A stretch of DNA of 49,775 bases from Candidatus Methylomirabilota bacterium. GTDB taxonomy: Bacteria > Methylomirabilota > Methylomirabilia > Rokubacteriales > CSP1-6. This document shows, piece by piece, positions 40,365-48,849 of the stretch (the stretch's first letter is position 1; each line of letters starts with the position of its first letter). Location of the stretch: the NCBI GenBank assembly GCA_036001065.1, contig DASYUQ010000123.1, positions 1 through 49,775 on the forward strand, read 5' to 3'. The notes below the pieces were generated by a model. The model saw nothing but the letters and a program-made list of their open reading frames with translations, had not been told where the DNA came from and searched no databases. Both the position numbers and the translations under genes were made by a program.

Positions 40365-40852
40365 CAGCGCGGGCGGCGGAGGACGGGCGCGGCGGCCTTC
40401 ACGGCGTTGATGATCCCCTGGTAGCCGGTGCAGCGGCACAGCACGGCCGAGATCCCCTCGCGGATCTCCGCCTCCGTCGGGTCGGGGTGGACGCGCAGGA
40501 AGTCGAGCGCCGTCATGAGCATTCCGGGCGTGCAGAAGCCGCACTGCAGGCCATGGTGCTCGCGGAACGCCTCCTGGAGCGGATGGAGCTGGCCGTCTTG
40601 CGCGAGCCCCTCGACGGTCATGATCTCCGCGCCGTCCGCCTGAACGGCGAGCATGATGCACGAGCGCGCCGCCTCGCCGTTGAGCATGATCGTGCAGGCG
40701 CCGCAGATGCCGTGCTCGCAGCCGACGTGCGTGCCCGTCAACCCGAGGTCCTCGCGCAGGAAGTCCACCAGCAGCTTGCGGGGCTCGCAGCGCCCTTCGC
40801 GGGCCGCCCCGTTCACGGTCAGGCGCACCGTGACTCCGTCCGTCATTTTCAT
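40364..40852 (-). CDS. Molybdenum hydroxylase small subunit (two [2Fe-2S] clusters)
   Basis: 162 residues. The plant-type cluster uses C45, C50, C53 and C65 (GCEHGICGACTIMLNG to RSCIML). The second, helical cluster domain uses C104, C107, C139 and C141 (LQCGFCTPGML, LCRCTGY). All eight ligands are present and the length is normal. It passes electrons from the Mo site to the FAD subunit. Start and stop overlap the neighbouring genes, indicating one co-translated unit. Confidence 0.96.
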   Translation of the reverse strand: MKMTDGVTVRLTVNGAAREGRCEPRKLLVDFLREDLGLTGTHVGCEHGICGACTIMLNGEAARSCIMLAVQADGAEIMTVEGLAQDGQLHPLQEAFREHHGLQCGFCTPGMLMTALDFLRVHPDPTEAEIREGISAVLCRCTGYQGIINAVKAAAPVLRRPR

Positions 40853-41754
40853 AGGCTCGCCTCGGACGCGGGGACCCCAGCCCCCGGCCGTCCTGCGGCT
40901 CGCACGACAGCCCGCCGGAGCGCGCGCGCCGTCAGCACGCGGGTCAGATGTCGCCGGTAGTCCGCCGAGGCGTGGATGTCGGAGTCGGGCTCCACCAGCT
41001 CCCCCGCGCTCTGCGCCGCGGCGTCGATGGCTGCGTCCCCGACGCCGTCCTTCTCGAGGATCTCCTCCGCCGCGCGGAGCCGAACCGGCACCGGGCCGGC
41101 TCCCGCCGTGGCCAGCCGGGCCTTCCGGCAGTGCCGGCCCTCGACGACCACCATCGCCGCGATGCCCACGATCGCGAAGTCGCCGTGGCGGCGCGCGAAC
41201 TCCTCGAACGCGTACCCCGCGCCGGCCGGCATGGCGGGCAGGCGGACCTCGGTCAGGATCTCGTCGGCCTCCAGGCCGGTCGTCAGGTAGGTCCGGAAGA
41301 GCTGCTGGGGGCGCAGCGTCCGCTCGCCCCCGGGGCCGCGGACGACGACCTCGCCCTCCAGCGCGACGAGCACGGCCGGATATTCGGCCGAGGGGTCGGC
41401 GTGCGCGATCGAGCCGCCGATGGTGCCGCGCGTCCGGATCGGCAGGTGACCGACCCAGCGGGTGGCCTCCTGGAGCAGCGGCAGCCGTGCCTGCACGACC
41501 GGGGAGAACTCCACGGCGCGCTGGCGCGTCATCGCCCCGAACCTCACCTGCCCGTCCGCCTCCTTCATATAGGCGAGGGCGGGGATGCGGTTGAGGTCGA
41601 TCAGCGCGGCCGGGCGGCTCAGGCGGAAGTTCAGCAGCGGCATGAGGCTCTGGCCGCCGGCCAGGAGCTTGGCGTCGCCCCCGTAACGCCCGAGCAGGCT
41701 CAGGGCCTCGTCGACGCTGGTGGGAGCGTGGTAGTCGAACCTCGGCGGCTTCAT
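40849..41754 (-). CDS. Molybdenum hydroxylase medium (FAD-binding) subunit
   Basis: 301 residues from the ATG at 41754. FAD-binding signatures are LLAGGQSLMPLLNFR (AGGQSL at 32-37) and TIGGSIAHADPSAEYP (from 111). A CO-dehydrogenase-like C-terminal domain follows. It connects the iron-sulfur subunit to the external acceptor. The ATG overlaps the TGA of the large subunit and its own end overlaps the small subunit, giving the order L-M-S. Confidence 0.95.
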   Translation of the reverse strand: MKPPRFDYHAPTSVDEALSLLGRYGGDAKLLAGGQSLMPLLNFRLSRPAALIDLNRIPALAYMKEADGQVRFGAMTRQRAVEFSPVVQARLPLLQEATRWVGHLPIRTRGTIGGSIAHADPSAEYPAVLVALEGEVVVRGPGGERTLRPQQLFRTYLTTGLEADEILTEVRLPAMPAGAGYAFEEFARRHGDFAIVGIAAMVVVEGRHCRKARLATAGAGPVPVRLRAAEEILEKDGVGDAAIDAAAQSAGELVEPDSDIHASADYRRHLTRVLTARALRRAVVRAAGRPGAGVPASEASL

Positions 41755-44180
41755 ATCTTCTGCTTCGCCCTCGCCTCCTGGATCAGCTCCCACAGCCGCG
41801 TCGGCGTCATCGGCAGCTCGCTGATTCTCACGCCGAGCGGCGCCAGCGCATCGCTCACCGCATTGGCGATGACCGCGGGCACCGTCATCGAGCTGGACTC
41901 GCCCAGGCCCTTGGAGCCGAGCGGCGTCAGCGGCGAGGGGGAGACGACGTGGGCGATCTCGATCACCGGCGCCTCGCTGGCCGTGGGCACCAGGTAGTCC
42001 ATGAAGGTGGCGGTGAGGAGCTGGCCGTGGTCGTCGTAGCGGAGCTCTTCGTAGAGCGCGCCGCCCAACCCGTGGAGGGCCCCGCCGTAGATCTGCCCCT
42101 CGGCGATCATGGGGTTGATGATGGTGCCGGCGTCGTGGACGGTGACGTACTTGAGAATCTCGATCGCCGCCGTCTCGGGATCGACCTCCACGGCCATCAC
42201 CTCGGCGATAAAGCCGTAGGTGTTGGAGGAGTTCACGCGATCCTCCGCGTCGACCGCCTTGGAAACGCTGAAGCCGAAGACCGCCGTGGCCTGGAGCCCC
42301 GGCTCCATGCCCTCGGGCAGCGATTCCGTGTGCCAGTGGGCGCGCCCGGCCAGGTCCTTGATGGAGTACGAAGGCCCCTGGCCGCTCTTCACGCGCACGG
42401 CGCCGTCGCGGAACTCGACCTGGTCGGGTTGGACGTCCATCAGGTGCGCCGCGTACTCCAGGAGCTTGGCCTTGAGCTTGCGCGCGGCCAGCGCCACGGC
42501 GCTGGTGCCGACGGAGCCGAACCGGCTCGAGTAGGTGCCCGAGGAGATCGACCACACGCGCGTGAACGTGTCCATCTCGTCCACGACGGTGATGTCCTCC
42601 GGCCGCAGGCCCAGCTCGTCGGCGACGATCTGGGTGACGATGGTCTGGTGCCCCTGGCCCTGCGGCGTCGTGCCCAGGATCGCGATGGCGCGCCCCAGCG
42701 GGTCGATCTTGATCGTGGCCGAGTCCACCGCCCCGGACTTGGGCAGGTACTCGGGCTTGGCGCGAAACTGCGGATCGAGCGCGGTCGCTACGTAGCCCAT
42801 GTTCGAGACCGAGGGATCGACGGCCAGCGCCAGGCCAATCCCAAAATAGCGGCCGGCGGCGCGCCGCTTGGCTTGTTCCTTCCGCAGCTCCTCGTACTTC
42901 GCCATCTCCAGCGCCTTGGCCAGGGCGGCGGGGTAATCGCCGCTGTCGTAGAGGCCACCGGTCGGCGTCCGGTAGGGGAACTGCTCCCGCCGGAGGAGAT
43001 TGCGCCGTCGGACCTCGGCGGGATCGAGGCCCAGCTTCTCGGCCAGCAGGTCCATCATCCGCTCGGTCTCGAAGTAGAGGTGCCCGCAGGCGTAGCCGCG
43101 GTTGGGCCCGGTGAGGCTCTTGTTGGTCATCACCACCGACGCATCGACTTCGAGATCCTGGAATCGGTAGGGACCGACGAAATTACCCGTGGGGCGGAAA
43201 CTGCAGCCGGGCTCCGGACTGCGGATGTAGCCGCCGACATTGTCGAACCACTTGAAGCGCATGCCCAGGACCGTGCCGTCCTGGCGGGCGGCCACCTCGC
43301 GATAGGCGATGCGGTCGGTGCCGCTGGAGGAGGCCAGCAGGTGCTCGCGGCGGTCCTCGATCCACTTCACGGGAACACCCGTCTTCATCGCGCTGAGCCC
43401 GATCAGCGCGATGTAGGGGTAGATGCTCGTCTTGATGCCGAAGGAGCCACCGATGTCCGACGGCACGATGAAGCGCAGCCGGTTCTCCGGCAGCCCCAGC
43501 ACGCGGGCCGTCAGGGGGTGCATGATGAACGGCCCCATGAAGTTGGACCACACCGTCAGCACGCCGTCGAGCGGGTCCCAGCGGGCGATGATGCCGTAGG
43601 TCTCGATCGGCGTCGAGCCGTACTTGGGGAACTTGAAGCGCTCGGCGATGACCACGTCCGCCTCCGCGAAGGCGCGATCGGGATCGCCGTAGACCAGTCG
43701 CCGGTGGCCCGCCAGGTTGGAGCCGACGGCCTCGTGCAGCAGGGGCGCGTCGGGATCGAGGGCGCGCTCGGGGTCGAGCACGACGGGCAGTGGCTCGTAC
43801 CGGACGACGACCGCCTCCGCCGCGTCCTCGGCCAGGTAACGGTCGCGGGCGACGACCACGGCCACCGGCTCCCCCGCGAACCGCGCCCGGTCGGTGGCGG
43901 CGCAGTAGTAGTGGACGGGCGCGGTGACGCCGACCGAAAAGGGCTTGGTGGCCCTGGCCACGTCCTCGCCGGTGACCACGCCCGCCACGCCCTCCCTGGC
44001 CCGCGCCGCGGCCACGTCGTAGCCGAGAATCCGCGCGTGGGCGTGGGGCGAGCGGACGATCGCCGCGTGATAGAGGTTGGCGACGGGCGGGTGGTCGTCG
44101 ATGAACGTCCCGCGTCCCGTCAGCAGGCGCGCGTCCTCGACGCGCTTCATGGAGCGGCCGACCCAGCGCTGGGAGCTCAT
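41751..44180 (-). CDS. Molybdenum hydroxylase large (Moco-binding) subunit, first in operon
   Basis: 809 residues from the ATG at 44180 (MSSQRWVGRSMKRVEDARLL). Motifs are SDIGGSFGIKTSIYPYIAL, LTGPNRGYACGHLYFETERMMD, PQGQGHQTIVTQIVADELGL and KGLGESSSMTVPAVIANAVSDAL, with the catalytic Glu at about 761. It differs from the other two large subunits in the active-site loop (GPNRGYACG versus PYRGxGRP), so a different substrate is likely. It heads the L-M-S-ligase-L2 operon. Only about 130 bases and an IS remnant separate it from the divergent genes to the right. Confidence 0.92.
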   Translation of the reverse strand: MSSQRWVGRSMKRVEDARLLTGRGTFIDDHPPVANLYHAAIVRSPHAHARILGYDVAAARAREGVAGVVTGEDVARATKPFSVGVTAPVHYYCAATDRARFAGEPVAVVVARDRYLAEDAAEAVVVRYEPLPVVLDPERALDPDAPLLHEAVGSNLAGHRRLVYGDPDRAFAEADVVIAERFKFPKYGSTPIETYGIIARWDPLDGVLTVWSNFMGPFIMHPLTARVLGLPENRLRFIVPSDIGGSFGIKTSIYPYIALIGLSAMKTGVPVKWIEDRREHLLASSSGTDRIAYREVAARQDGTVLGMRFKWFDNVGGYIRSPEPGCSFRPTGNFVGPYRFQDLEVDASVVMTNKSLTGPNRGYACGHLYFETERMMDLLAEKLGLDPAEVRRRNLLRREQFPYRTPTGGLYDSGDYPAALAKALEMAKYEELRKEQAKRRAAGRYFGIGLALAVDPSVSNMGYVATALDPQFRAKPEYLPKSGAVDSATIKIDPLGRAIAILGTTPQGQGHQTIVTQIVADELGLRPEDITVVDEMDTFTRVWSISSGTYSSRFGSVGTSAVALAARKLKAKLLEYAAHLMDVQPDQVEFRDGAVRVKSGQGPSYSIKDLAGRAHWHTESLPEGMEPGLQATAVFGFSVSKAVDAEDRVNSSNTYGFIAEVMAVEVDPETAAIEILKYVTVHDAGTIINPMIAEGQIYGGALHGLGGALYEELRYDDHGQLLTATFMDYLVPTASEAPVIEIAHVVSPSPLTPLGSKGLGESSSMTVPAVIANAVSDALAPLGVRISELPMTPTRLWELIQEARAKQKI

Positions 44181-44233
44181 GCGGTAACGTCCGAGGCTAG
44201 ACAGCGCCGCGCGGGTTGTCAAGCCGCCGCGTC

Positions 44234-44664
44234 GCCTCAAAATTATGGTTACCGGAGAAAGGGGGTCCGCCGCAGAAGTACGGTTACCGACCGAAAGGGG
44301 GGTAACCGTGACCCGAGCGAGCATCCGGGAGTACCTGGGCGCCCAGCGGTGCCGGTACCAGGTGTTACCGCGCACCGAGCGGAGCGCACTTCTGGACGAG
44401 ATCGTCGCCGTCACCGGCTATCACCGCAAAGCCGTGAGCCGACGGTTAGCGAACGCGCCACGCCGGCGGACGGGACGGCGCGCGGTCGGCCGCCCGCGGC
44501 AGTATGGCCCGGCGGTCGCGACGGCGGCCCGCGTGCTGTGGGAAGCGGCCGGGCAGATGGGGGCCAAGCGCCTACAGCCATTCGTGCCGGAACTGCCGGC
44601 GCGGCTCACCGCCTGCGGCGAATTACAGCTGCCCACTGAGGCACTACCCACGCAAGTAGCGTGA
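44234..44664 (+). mobile_element. Insertion sequence remnant, left end plus 5' part of transposase
   Basis: Two similar blocks, GGTTACCGGAGAAAGGGGG and GGTTACCGACCGAAAGGGG, mark the presumed left end. An inverted pair, ACGGTTACC (44280-44288) and GGTAACCGT (44301-44309), overlaps the transposase start. The right end is missing. Confidence 0.6.
44308..44664 (+). pseudogene. Truncated transposase (DDE integrase-core type, N-terminal part only)
   Basis: From the GTG at 44308: TRASIREYLGAQRCRYQVL, then LLDEIVAVTGYHRKAVSRRLAN, then GRPRQYGPAVATAARVLWEAAGQMGAKRLQPFVPEL. This is the N-terminal helix-turn-helix region of a transposase family that continues with an integrase-type DDE domain. The frame ends at TGA 44664 after a tail (LPTEALPTQVA) that does not fit, and no DDE residues follow. 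It is therefore a dead fragment. Confidence 0.7.
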
Positions 44665-44718
44665 TGACAAGCGGCCCTCGGGGATGCTAATGTCGGCCCC
44701 CCACTGGGAGCGGGGCCC

Positions 44719-45231
44719 GTGAGACGACCTCCCCTCGCGCTCGTCTTCGTCGCGGTCCTCATGATCGCGCTCGGCGAGACCGCCGGCGCCGTCATGTCGC
44801 AGCTGCGCCCGCAGACCGAGCGCTACGCCCGGGCGCGGGTGAAGGCCAATGCCCCCGCCCACGGGTTGGTGGGGGCGGCGGAGTACGACGCCGAGGTGAC
44901 ATCGCGCGCCGTCTTCACGGCCGAGGCCGGGCTGTCGTTCCTGCACACGCACGCCGAAGGGCTCGGCCCCGTGATCCTGCTGGCCGGCACCCTGGCCGCG
45001 ACCACCGTTCCCTGGCGGCGAATGCGCGCCCTCCTCTACGCGCTCTTCACACTGGGCGCTCTGTTCCCGCTCGGCTACCTCGTCTACGCCGTGGCCGTGC
45101 TGGAGGCGGGACGCGACGCGGGCACGGCGCTGGCCGAGCAGTACGTGCTGACGCCGCTCGGGAGCGCCGTCATCCTGGCGCTGGTCGGGCTCGTCATAGT
45201 GCTGGGGCGCCGGCACTCGCGCGCGGCATGA
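44719..45231 (+). CDS. Four-helix membrane protein, paralog A, with HTHAEG motif
   Basis: 170 residues from a GTG with GGGAG upstream. Hydrophobic segments lie at about 6-26 (with an embedded Glu, ALGETAGA), 83-98, 102-128 and 146-163. Between helices 1 and 2 are APAHGLVGAAEYD and AEAGLSFLHTHAEGLG. The next gene encodes a clear paralog with the same landmarks. I recognise no named family. Conserved histidines close to the membrane would suit metal or heme binding, which is inference. Its stop overlaps the next start. Confidence 0.65.
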   Translation: MRRPPLALVFVAVLMIALGETAGAVMSQLRPQTERYARARVKANAPAHGLVGAAEYDAEVTSRAVFTAEAGLSFLHTHAEGLGPVILLAGTLAATTVPWRRMRALLYALFTLGALFPLGYLVYAVAVLEAGRDAGTALAEQYVLTPLGSAVILALVGLVIVLGRRHSRAA

Positions 45232-45764
45232 CGGAGGCCCGGGGCGAGTCATGGCTCGTGCCGCCCGTTCCCGTGCTCCTGATCGCGGTCCTCATCATCG
45301 CCTGCGCGGAGGTGGGCGGGGCCTCGATGGTCAGGTTCAAGCTGGAGCTCGCCCGCGGGGCGCGGGGGGCGATGCTGGCGCGCCCCGACACGCACGGGTT
45401 GGTCGGCGTCCGGGACGTCGACGAGCAGATCCTGGACGAGGCGCTGGTGAAGTTCGACGCGGGGCTCCGCCTGTTTCACCTGCACGCCGAGGGCATGGGC
45501 ACGATCATCATCGTCACCACGATGGTGGCCACGACGCTGGTCCGAGGCGGCGCGCTCCGGCGGGCGATCGTCCTGCTGATCACGGTGGGAGGAGCGGGCT
45601 ATCCCTTGGGCTACCTGCTCTGGAGCGCGCTCATCCCTTTCTACGGCATCGAGCGCGGCAAGACGCTGGCCGAGTGGATCGTATGGATCCCGTTCGGGGG
45701 CGCCGCGATCGTGGCCCTGTGGATGCTCACCGGCGTCCTGGCGCTGAGGTTGGTGCGGCGATGA
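45228..45764 (+). CDS. Four-helix membrane protein, paralog B, with HLHAEG motif
   Basis: 178 residues. It shares with the preceding protein an acidic residue in helix 1 (IIACAEVGGA), the DTHGLVGVRDVD segment, KFDAGLRLFHLHAEGMG, the PLGYLLW helix and a final helix after AEWIVWIPFGGAA. Tandem duplication followed by divergence is the simplest reading, and the two may form a heterodimer. Its TGA overlaps the ATG of the periplasmic protein that follows. The function is unknown. Confidence 0.65.
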   Translation: MTEARGESWLVPPVPVLLIAVLIIACAEVGGASMVRFKLELARGARGAMLARPDTHGLVGVRDVDEQILDEALVKFDAGLRLFHLHAEGMGTIIIVTTMVATTLVRGGALRRAIVLLITVGGAGYPLGYLLWSALIPFYGIERGKTLAEWIVWIPFGGAAIVALWMLTGVLALRLVRR

Positions 45765-46384
45765 CGTTCGGCCTGGCCGTGGCCCTGCTGGCGGCGCTGG
45801 TGGCGCTGGTGGCGCCGGCGGCGGCGCATCACGTGGGGACCTGGACGCCCCGCGACAACGAGATCTCCACGAACTTCAAGCAGCTCAAGTTCTCGCTGCA
45901 GGCGCGCAAGTTCGACGTGGCCCGGCGGCTCTACGAGACGGGAGCCCTGCGCCGGGAGCTACGCGCCCAGGCCGCCGCGCTGCCGCCCGGCCTCGACGCG
46001 GCGATCCGGGCGGCCCTCCAGGCCGGCAATCCGGCCGCGGCCGAGCGCGGGCTCATGGTGTTCTTCGTCGCCCTGATCCGCGATCTGGCCCTGGAGGCCG
46101 ACCGCCAGCTCGCCGAGGCCGGCGCCCCCCTGGAGGTTCGCGCGGCCACCGGCCGGAAGTTCCTGGAGGCCATCTGGCGCTACTACAACCTCGTCGATTT
46201 CGCCGTCACCCAGCACGACGCCAAGGCGGCGACGGCGATCCGCCTGGCCTTCGAGGATGCCGAGGAGTCGGTGAAGAGGGCCCCGCCCAATCCCGACACG
46301 ATGCGCGCCCCCCTCAAGCAAATCGCCCGGCTCTGCTCGGGCGTGATCGAAGCGTCGTCAACGTCAGCAAGGAGGGACTCATGA
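45761..46384 (+). CDS. Secreted helical protein of unknown function
   Basis: 207 residues. The signal peptide is MTFGLAVALLAALVALVAPA, cleaved near AAA-HH, so the mature protein would begin with paired histidines (HHVGTWTPRDNEISTNFKQL). The rest is almost all helix: LQARKFDVARRLYETGALRREL, LPPGLDAAIRAALQAGNPAAAERGL and KFLEAIWRYYNLVDFAVTQHDAKAATAIRLAF. No known domain is evident. It is coupled to paralog B upstream and to the LivK-type gene downstream by four-base overlaps, so all four genes form one translational unit. It probably acts in the periplasm with the membrane pair. Confidence 0.65.
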   Translation: MTFGLAVALLAALVALVAPAAAHHVGTWTPRDNEISTNFKQLKFSLQARKFDVARRLYETGALRRELRAQAAALPPGLDAAIRAALQAGNPAAAERGLMVFFVALIRDLALEADRQLAEAGAPLEVRAATGRKFLEAIWRYYNLVDFAVTQHDAKAATAIRLAFEDAEESVKRAPPNPDTMRAPLKQIARLCSGVIEASSTSARRDS

Positions 46385-47601
46385 GAGTCAAATCGCTGCT
46401 CGCACTCACCCTGGCGGTGGCCGTGCTCGGCGGGACGAGGGCTCTGGTCCCGGCCGAGGGGCCGAAGGTGGTCAAGATCGGCGACCTGGGCTCCAAGGTC
46501 GGCGTCTTCGAGGGCTACGGCAAGTACCAGTCGATGGCCATCCAGCTGGCGGTGGAGGAGCTGAACGCCCGGGGCGGTGTCCTCGGCCACAAGATCGAGG
46601 TCATCGTGGAGGACGACGACACCAAGCCGGCGCCGTCGGTGCGCAAGGCCGAGAAGCTGATCCTCCAGGACGACGTGAAGCTGCTGGTGGGCGCCGTTTC
46701 CAGCGGCGCCACCATGGCGGTGATGGACGTCACCAAGAAGCACAAGGTGATCCACTGGAACGCGGTGTCGTGCGCGGAGTTCATGCGCACGACCAAGTTC
46801 CACAAGTACTACTTCTCCAACCAGCCCGACTCGCGGATGCAGGCCAACGGCCTGGCCAAGTACATCCTCGCCAAGATGGGCAAGCGCGTCTACATCTTCT
46901 ACACCGACTACGCCATGGGGCAATCGGACGGCCGCCAGTTCAAGACGGCCATCGAGAAGCTCGGGGGCGAGGTGGTCGGCGTGGCGGGGGCGCCGCTGGA
47001 CACCAAGGACTTCAGCCCGTGGTTCGGCGACATCAACGCCAAGAGTCCGGAGGTCATTTTCCTGGCCTTCGCCGGCACCGACTCGCTGCGCCTCATGACC
47101 CAGCTCCACTCCTTCGGCATGACCAAGAAGTACAGGCTGGCGGGCATCGACTGCTTCCTGCTGCAACAAGATTTGCCGGCCATCGCCGAGCCCATGGAGG
47201 GTTTCGTCCAGCTCGCCCACTTCTCGGCCTACAACCCGGACAAGAACATGCAGGCGTTCAACGCCAAGTTCAAAAGGAAGTTCGGCGTCGACGCCAACAT
47301 CATGGCCGGCGCCTACGACGGCCTGATGTTCTGGGCGACGGCCGTCGAGAAGGTCAAGAGCTTCGACGCCGACAAGGTGGCCGCGGCCCTGGAGGGCATG
47401 TGCCTGGAGGGGACGCACGTCGGCCGCCAGTGCATCCGCAAGGAAGACCACCAGGTCGTGATGGACATGCACCTCTATCAGGTGAAGGGTGGCAAGAACA
47501 TCCCCATCGCCGTCGTGGCCGGCCCCGACACCATCGGCTCGCCGATGGTCGGCCGGGACCCGGTGGAAGGCTTCACCTGGGAGATCAAGAAGAAGAACTG
47601 A
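46381..47601 (+). CDS. LivK-type ABC substrate-binding protein of a Liv transporter
   Basis: 406 residues. The signal peptide is MRVKSLLALTLAVAVLGGTR. The type I fold starts VKIGDLGSKVGVFEGYGKYQSMAIQLAVEELNARGGVLG and has the VIVEDDDTKPAPSVRKAEKLI block. It belongs to a different subgroup from the three CKHC/VKP-tailed proteins, with the KKHKVIHWNAVS and TDYAMGQSDGRQFKTAIEKLGG segments of amide/amino-acid binders. LivH and LivM follow about 370 bases downstream, so this one probably has its own transporter. The ATG overlaps the stop of the helical periplasmic protein. Confidence 0.92.
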   Translation: MRVKSLLALTLAVAVLGGTRALVPAEGPKVVKIGDLGSKVGVFEGYGKYQSMAIQLAVEELNARGGVLGHKIEVIVEDDDTKPAPSVRKAEKLILQDDVKLLVGAVSSGATMAVMDVTKKHKVIHWNAVSCAEFMRTTKFHKYYFSNQPDSRMQANGLAKYILAKMGKRVYIFYTDYAMGQSDGRQFKTAIEKLGGEVVGVAGAPLDTKDFSPWFGDINAKSPEVIFLAFAGTDSLRLMTQLHSFGMTKKYRLAGIDCFLLQQDLPAIAEPMEGFVQLAHFSAYNPDKNMQAFNAKFKRKFGVDANIMAGAYDGLMFWATAVEKVKSFDADKVAAALEGMCLEGTHVGRQCIRKEDHQVVMDMHLYQVKGGKNIPIAVVAGPDTIGSPMVGRDPVEGFTWEIKKKN

Positions 47602-47824
47602 TCGGCGCCGCGCCGGCGAGATGGGCCCGATGTCCCGCCTGCCGTGGAGAAAAGTCCGCGGCGGGCGGGACGAAGAGGCCCGAACAAATGCCGAACGTCG
47701 TGACCACGCCATCGTGACGTCCTCCTCGCAGGACGTTACGCACGACCAACATCGTATCGGCTCCGGGACTCAGCGTCAGGGCCGCGGCCACCAACGCGAA
47801 GGTCAGAACTTGCGCGTCAATCAT
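47585..47824 (-). pseudogene. LysE/RhtB-family exporter, N-terminal fragment
   Basis: From the ATG at 47824: MIDAQVLTFALVAAALTLSP, then GADTMLVVRNVLRGGRHDGVVTTFGICSGLFV, the first helix and the conserved SPGAD(T)xxV loop of LysE-type amino-acid exporters. After about 52 residues similarity stops and the frame runs through unrelated sequence into the end of the LivK gene. Full proteins have about 205 residues. The rest of the 47602-47970 gap holds nothing else that I can recognise. Confidence 0.65.
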
Positions 47825-47970
47825 GTCCCGTTCTCATAAGAGGCGCTGTTACCTCAAACGCTAGCGATCCGCCTGAACTCGACAAGTCTCGCGCCGGATA
47901 CGCTCGGGGCTCGTGGTCGGCCGCGCCAAGTCCATGATATCCTCCGCGGAAGCCTGGAGCCACCACTGGC

Positions 47971-48849
47971 GTGGACTATCTGATCGCGGTCCTGCTGCCG
48001 CAGCTCCTGCACGGCCTCGTGTTCGGGGCGGCGCTGGGGCTGCTGGCGCTGGGCCTGACCGTGATCTTCGGGCTGTTGGGCGTGATGAACTTCGCCCACG
48101 GCGAGCTGTACATGCTGGGCGCCTACGCGGGGATCGCGGTGATCGGGGTCACGCATTCGTTCTGGGTGGCCCTGATCCTCGCTCCCCTGCTCGTCGGCGC
48201 GCTGGGGGCCCTCACCGAGGTCGCGACCCTGCGTCCTCTCTACCGTCGCCAGCCGCTCTACGGCCTCATCCTGACCTTCGGCCTGGCCCTGGTGTTCCGC
48301 GAGGGCGCCCGCCAGGTATGGGGCGGCGACATGCGGCGGATCCTGCCGCCCATCACCGGCTCGACGCCGCTGCTCGGCATGACGTACCCGAACTACCGCC
48401 TCTTCCTGCTGGCGATCGCGTCGGTGCTGCTGGTGGCCATCTGGCTCTTCTTCACCAAGACGCGCGCCGGTGTCGTCGTGCGGGCGGCCGTCCAGGACGC
48501 GGAGATGTTGGACGGGCTCGGCGTCAACGTGCCGCGCGTGTTCACGCTCACGTTCGCCGGCTCGGCCGCCCTGGCGGCGCTGGCCGGGCTGCTGCTAGCC
48601 CCCGTCTTCACCGTCTACCCGCAGATGGGGGTCGAGATGATCCTGCTGGCGTTCATCGTGGTGATCCTGGGGGGCATGGGCTCGCTGGGTGGTTCCGTCG
48701 TCGCGGCCTTCGTGATCGGCATCGCCCAGAGCCTGCTCACCCTCTGGATGAACCCGCAGCGGGTGGCCATCGCCATCTTCGGCATCATGATCCTCGTGCT
48801 GATCGTGCGGCCCCGCGGCTTCTTCGGCCGGGCGGGCGTGCTTGAGTAG
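47971..48849 (+). CDS. livH: Branched-chain-type ABC transporter permease LivH
   Basis: 292 residues from a GTG. Typical LivH sequence: LLHGLVFGAALGLLALGLTVIFGLLGVMNFAHGELYMLGAY, FREGARQVWGG in the middle, RAAVQDAEMLDGLGVNVPRVF for the ATPase-contact loop, and VVILGGMGSLGGSVVAAFVIG near the end, with about eight membrane segments. It forms the inner-membrane channel with LivM. The LivM start overlaps its last codons. Confidence 0.93.
   Translation: MDYLIAVLLPQLLHGLVFGAALGLLALGLTVIFGLLGVMNFAHGELYMLGAYAGIAVIGVTHSFWVALILAPLLVGALGALTEVATLRPLYRRQPLYGLILTFGLALVFREGARQVWGGDMRRILPPITGSTPLLGMTYPNYRLFLLAIASVLLVAIWLFFTKTRAGVVVRAAVQDAEMLDGLGVNVPRVFTLTFAGSAALAALAGLLLAPVFTVYPQMGVEMILLAFIVVILGGMGSLGGSVVAAFVIGIAQSLLTLWMNPQRVAIAIFGIMILVLIVRPRGFFGRAGVLE

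Noticed and set aside
41949-44639. Long open frame of 896 codons on the plus strand opposite the first Mo-hydroxylase subunit
   Set aside because: It is antisense to a complete hydroxylase gene with all family motifs, and its own translation shows no domain.
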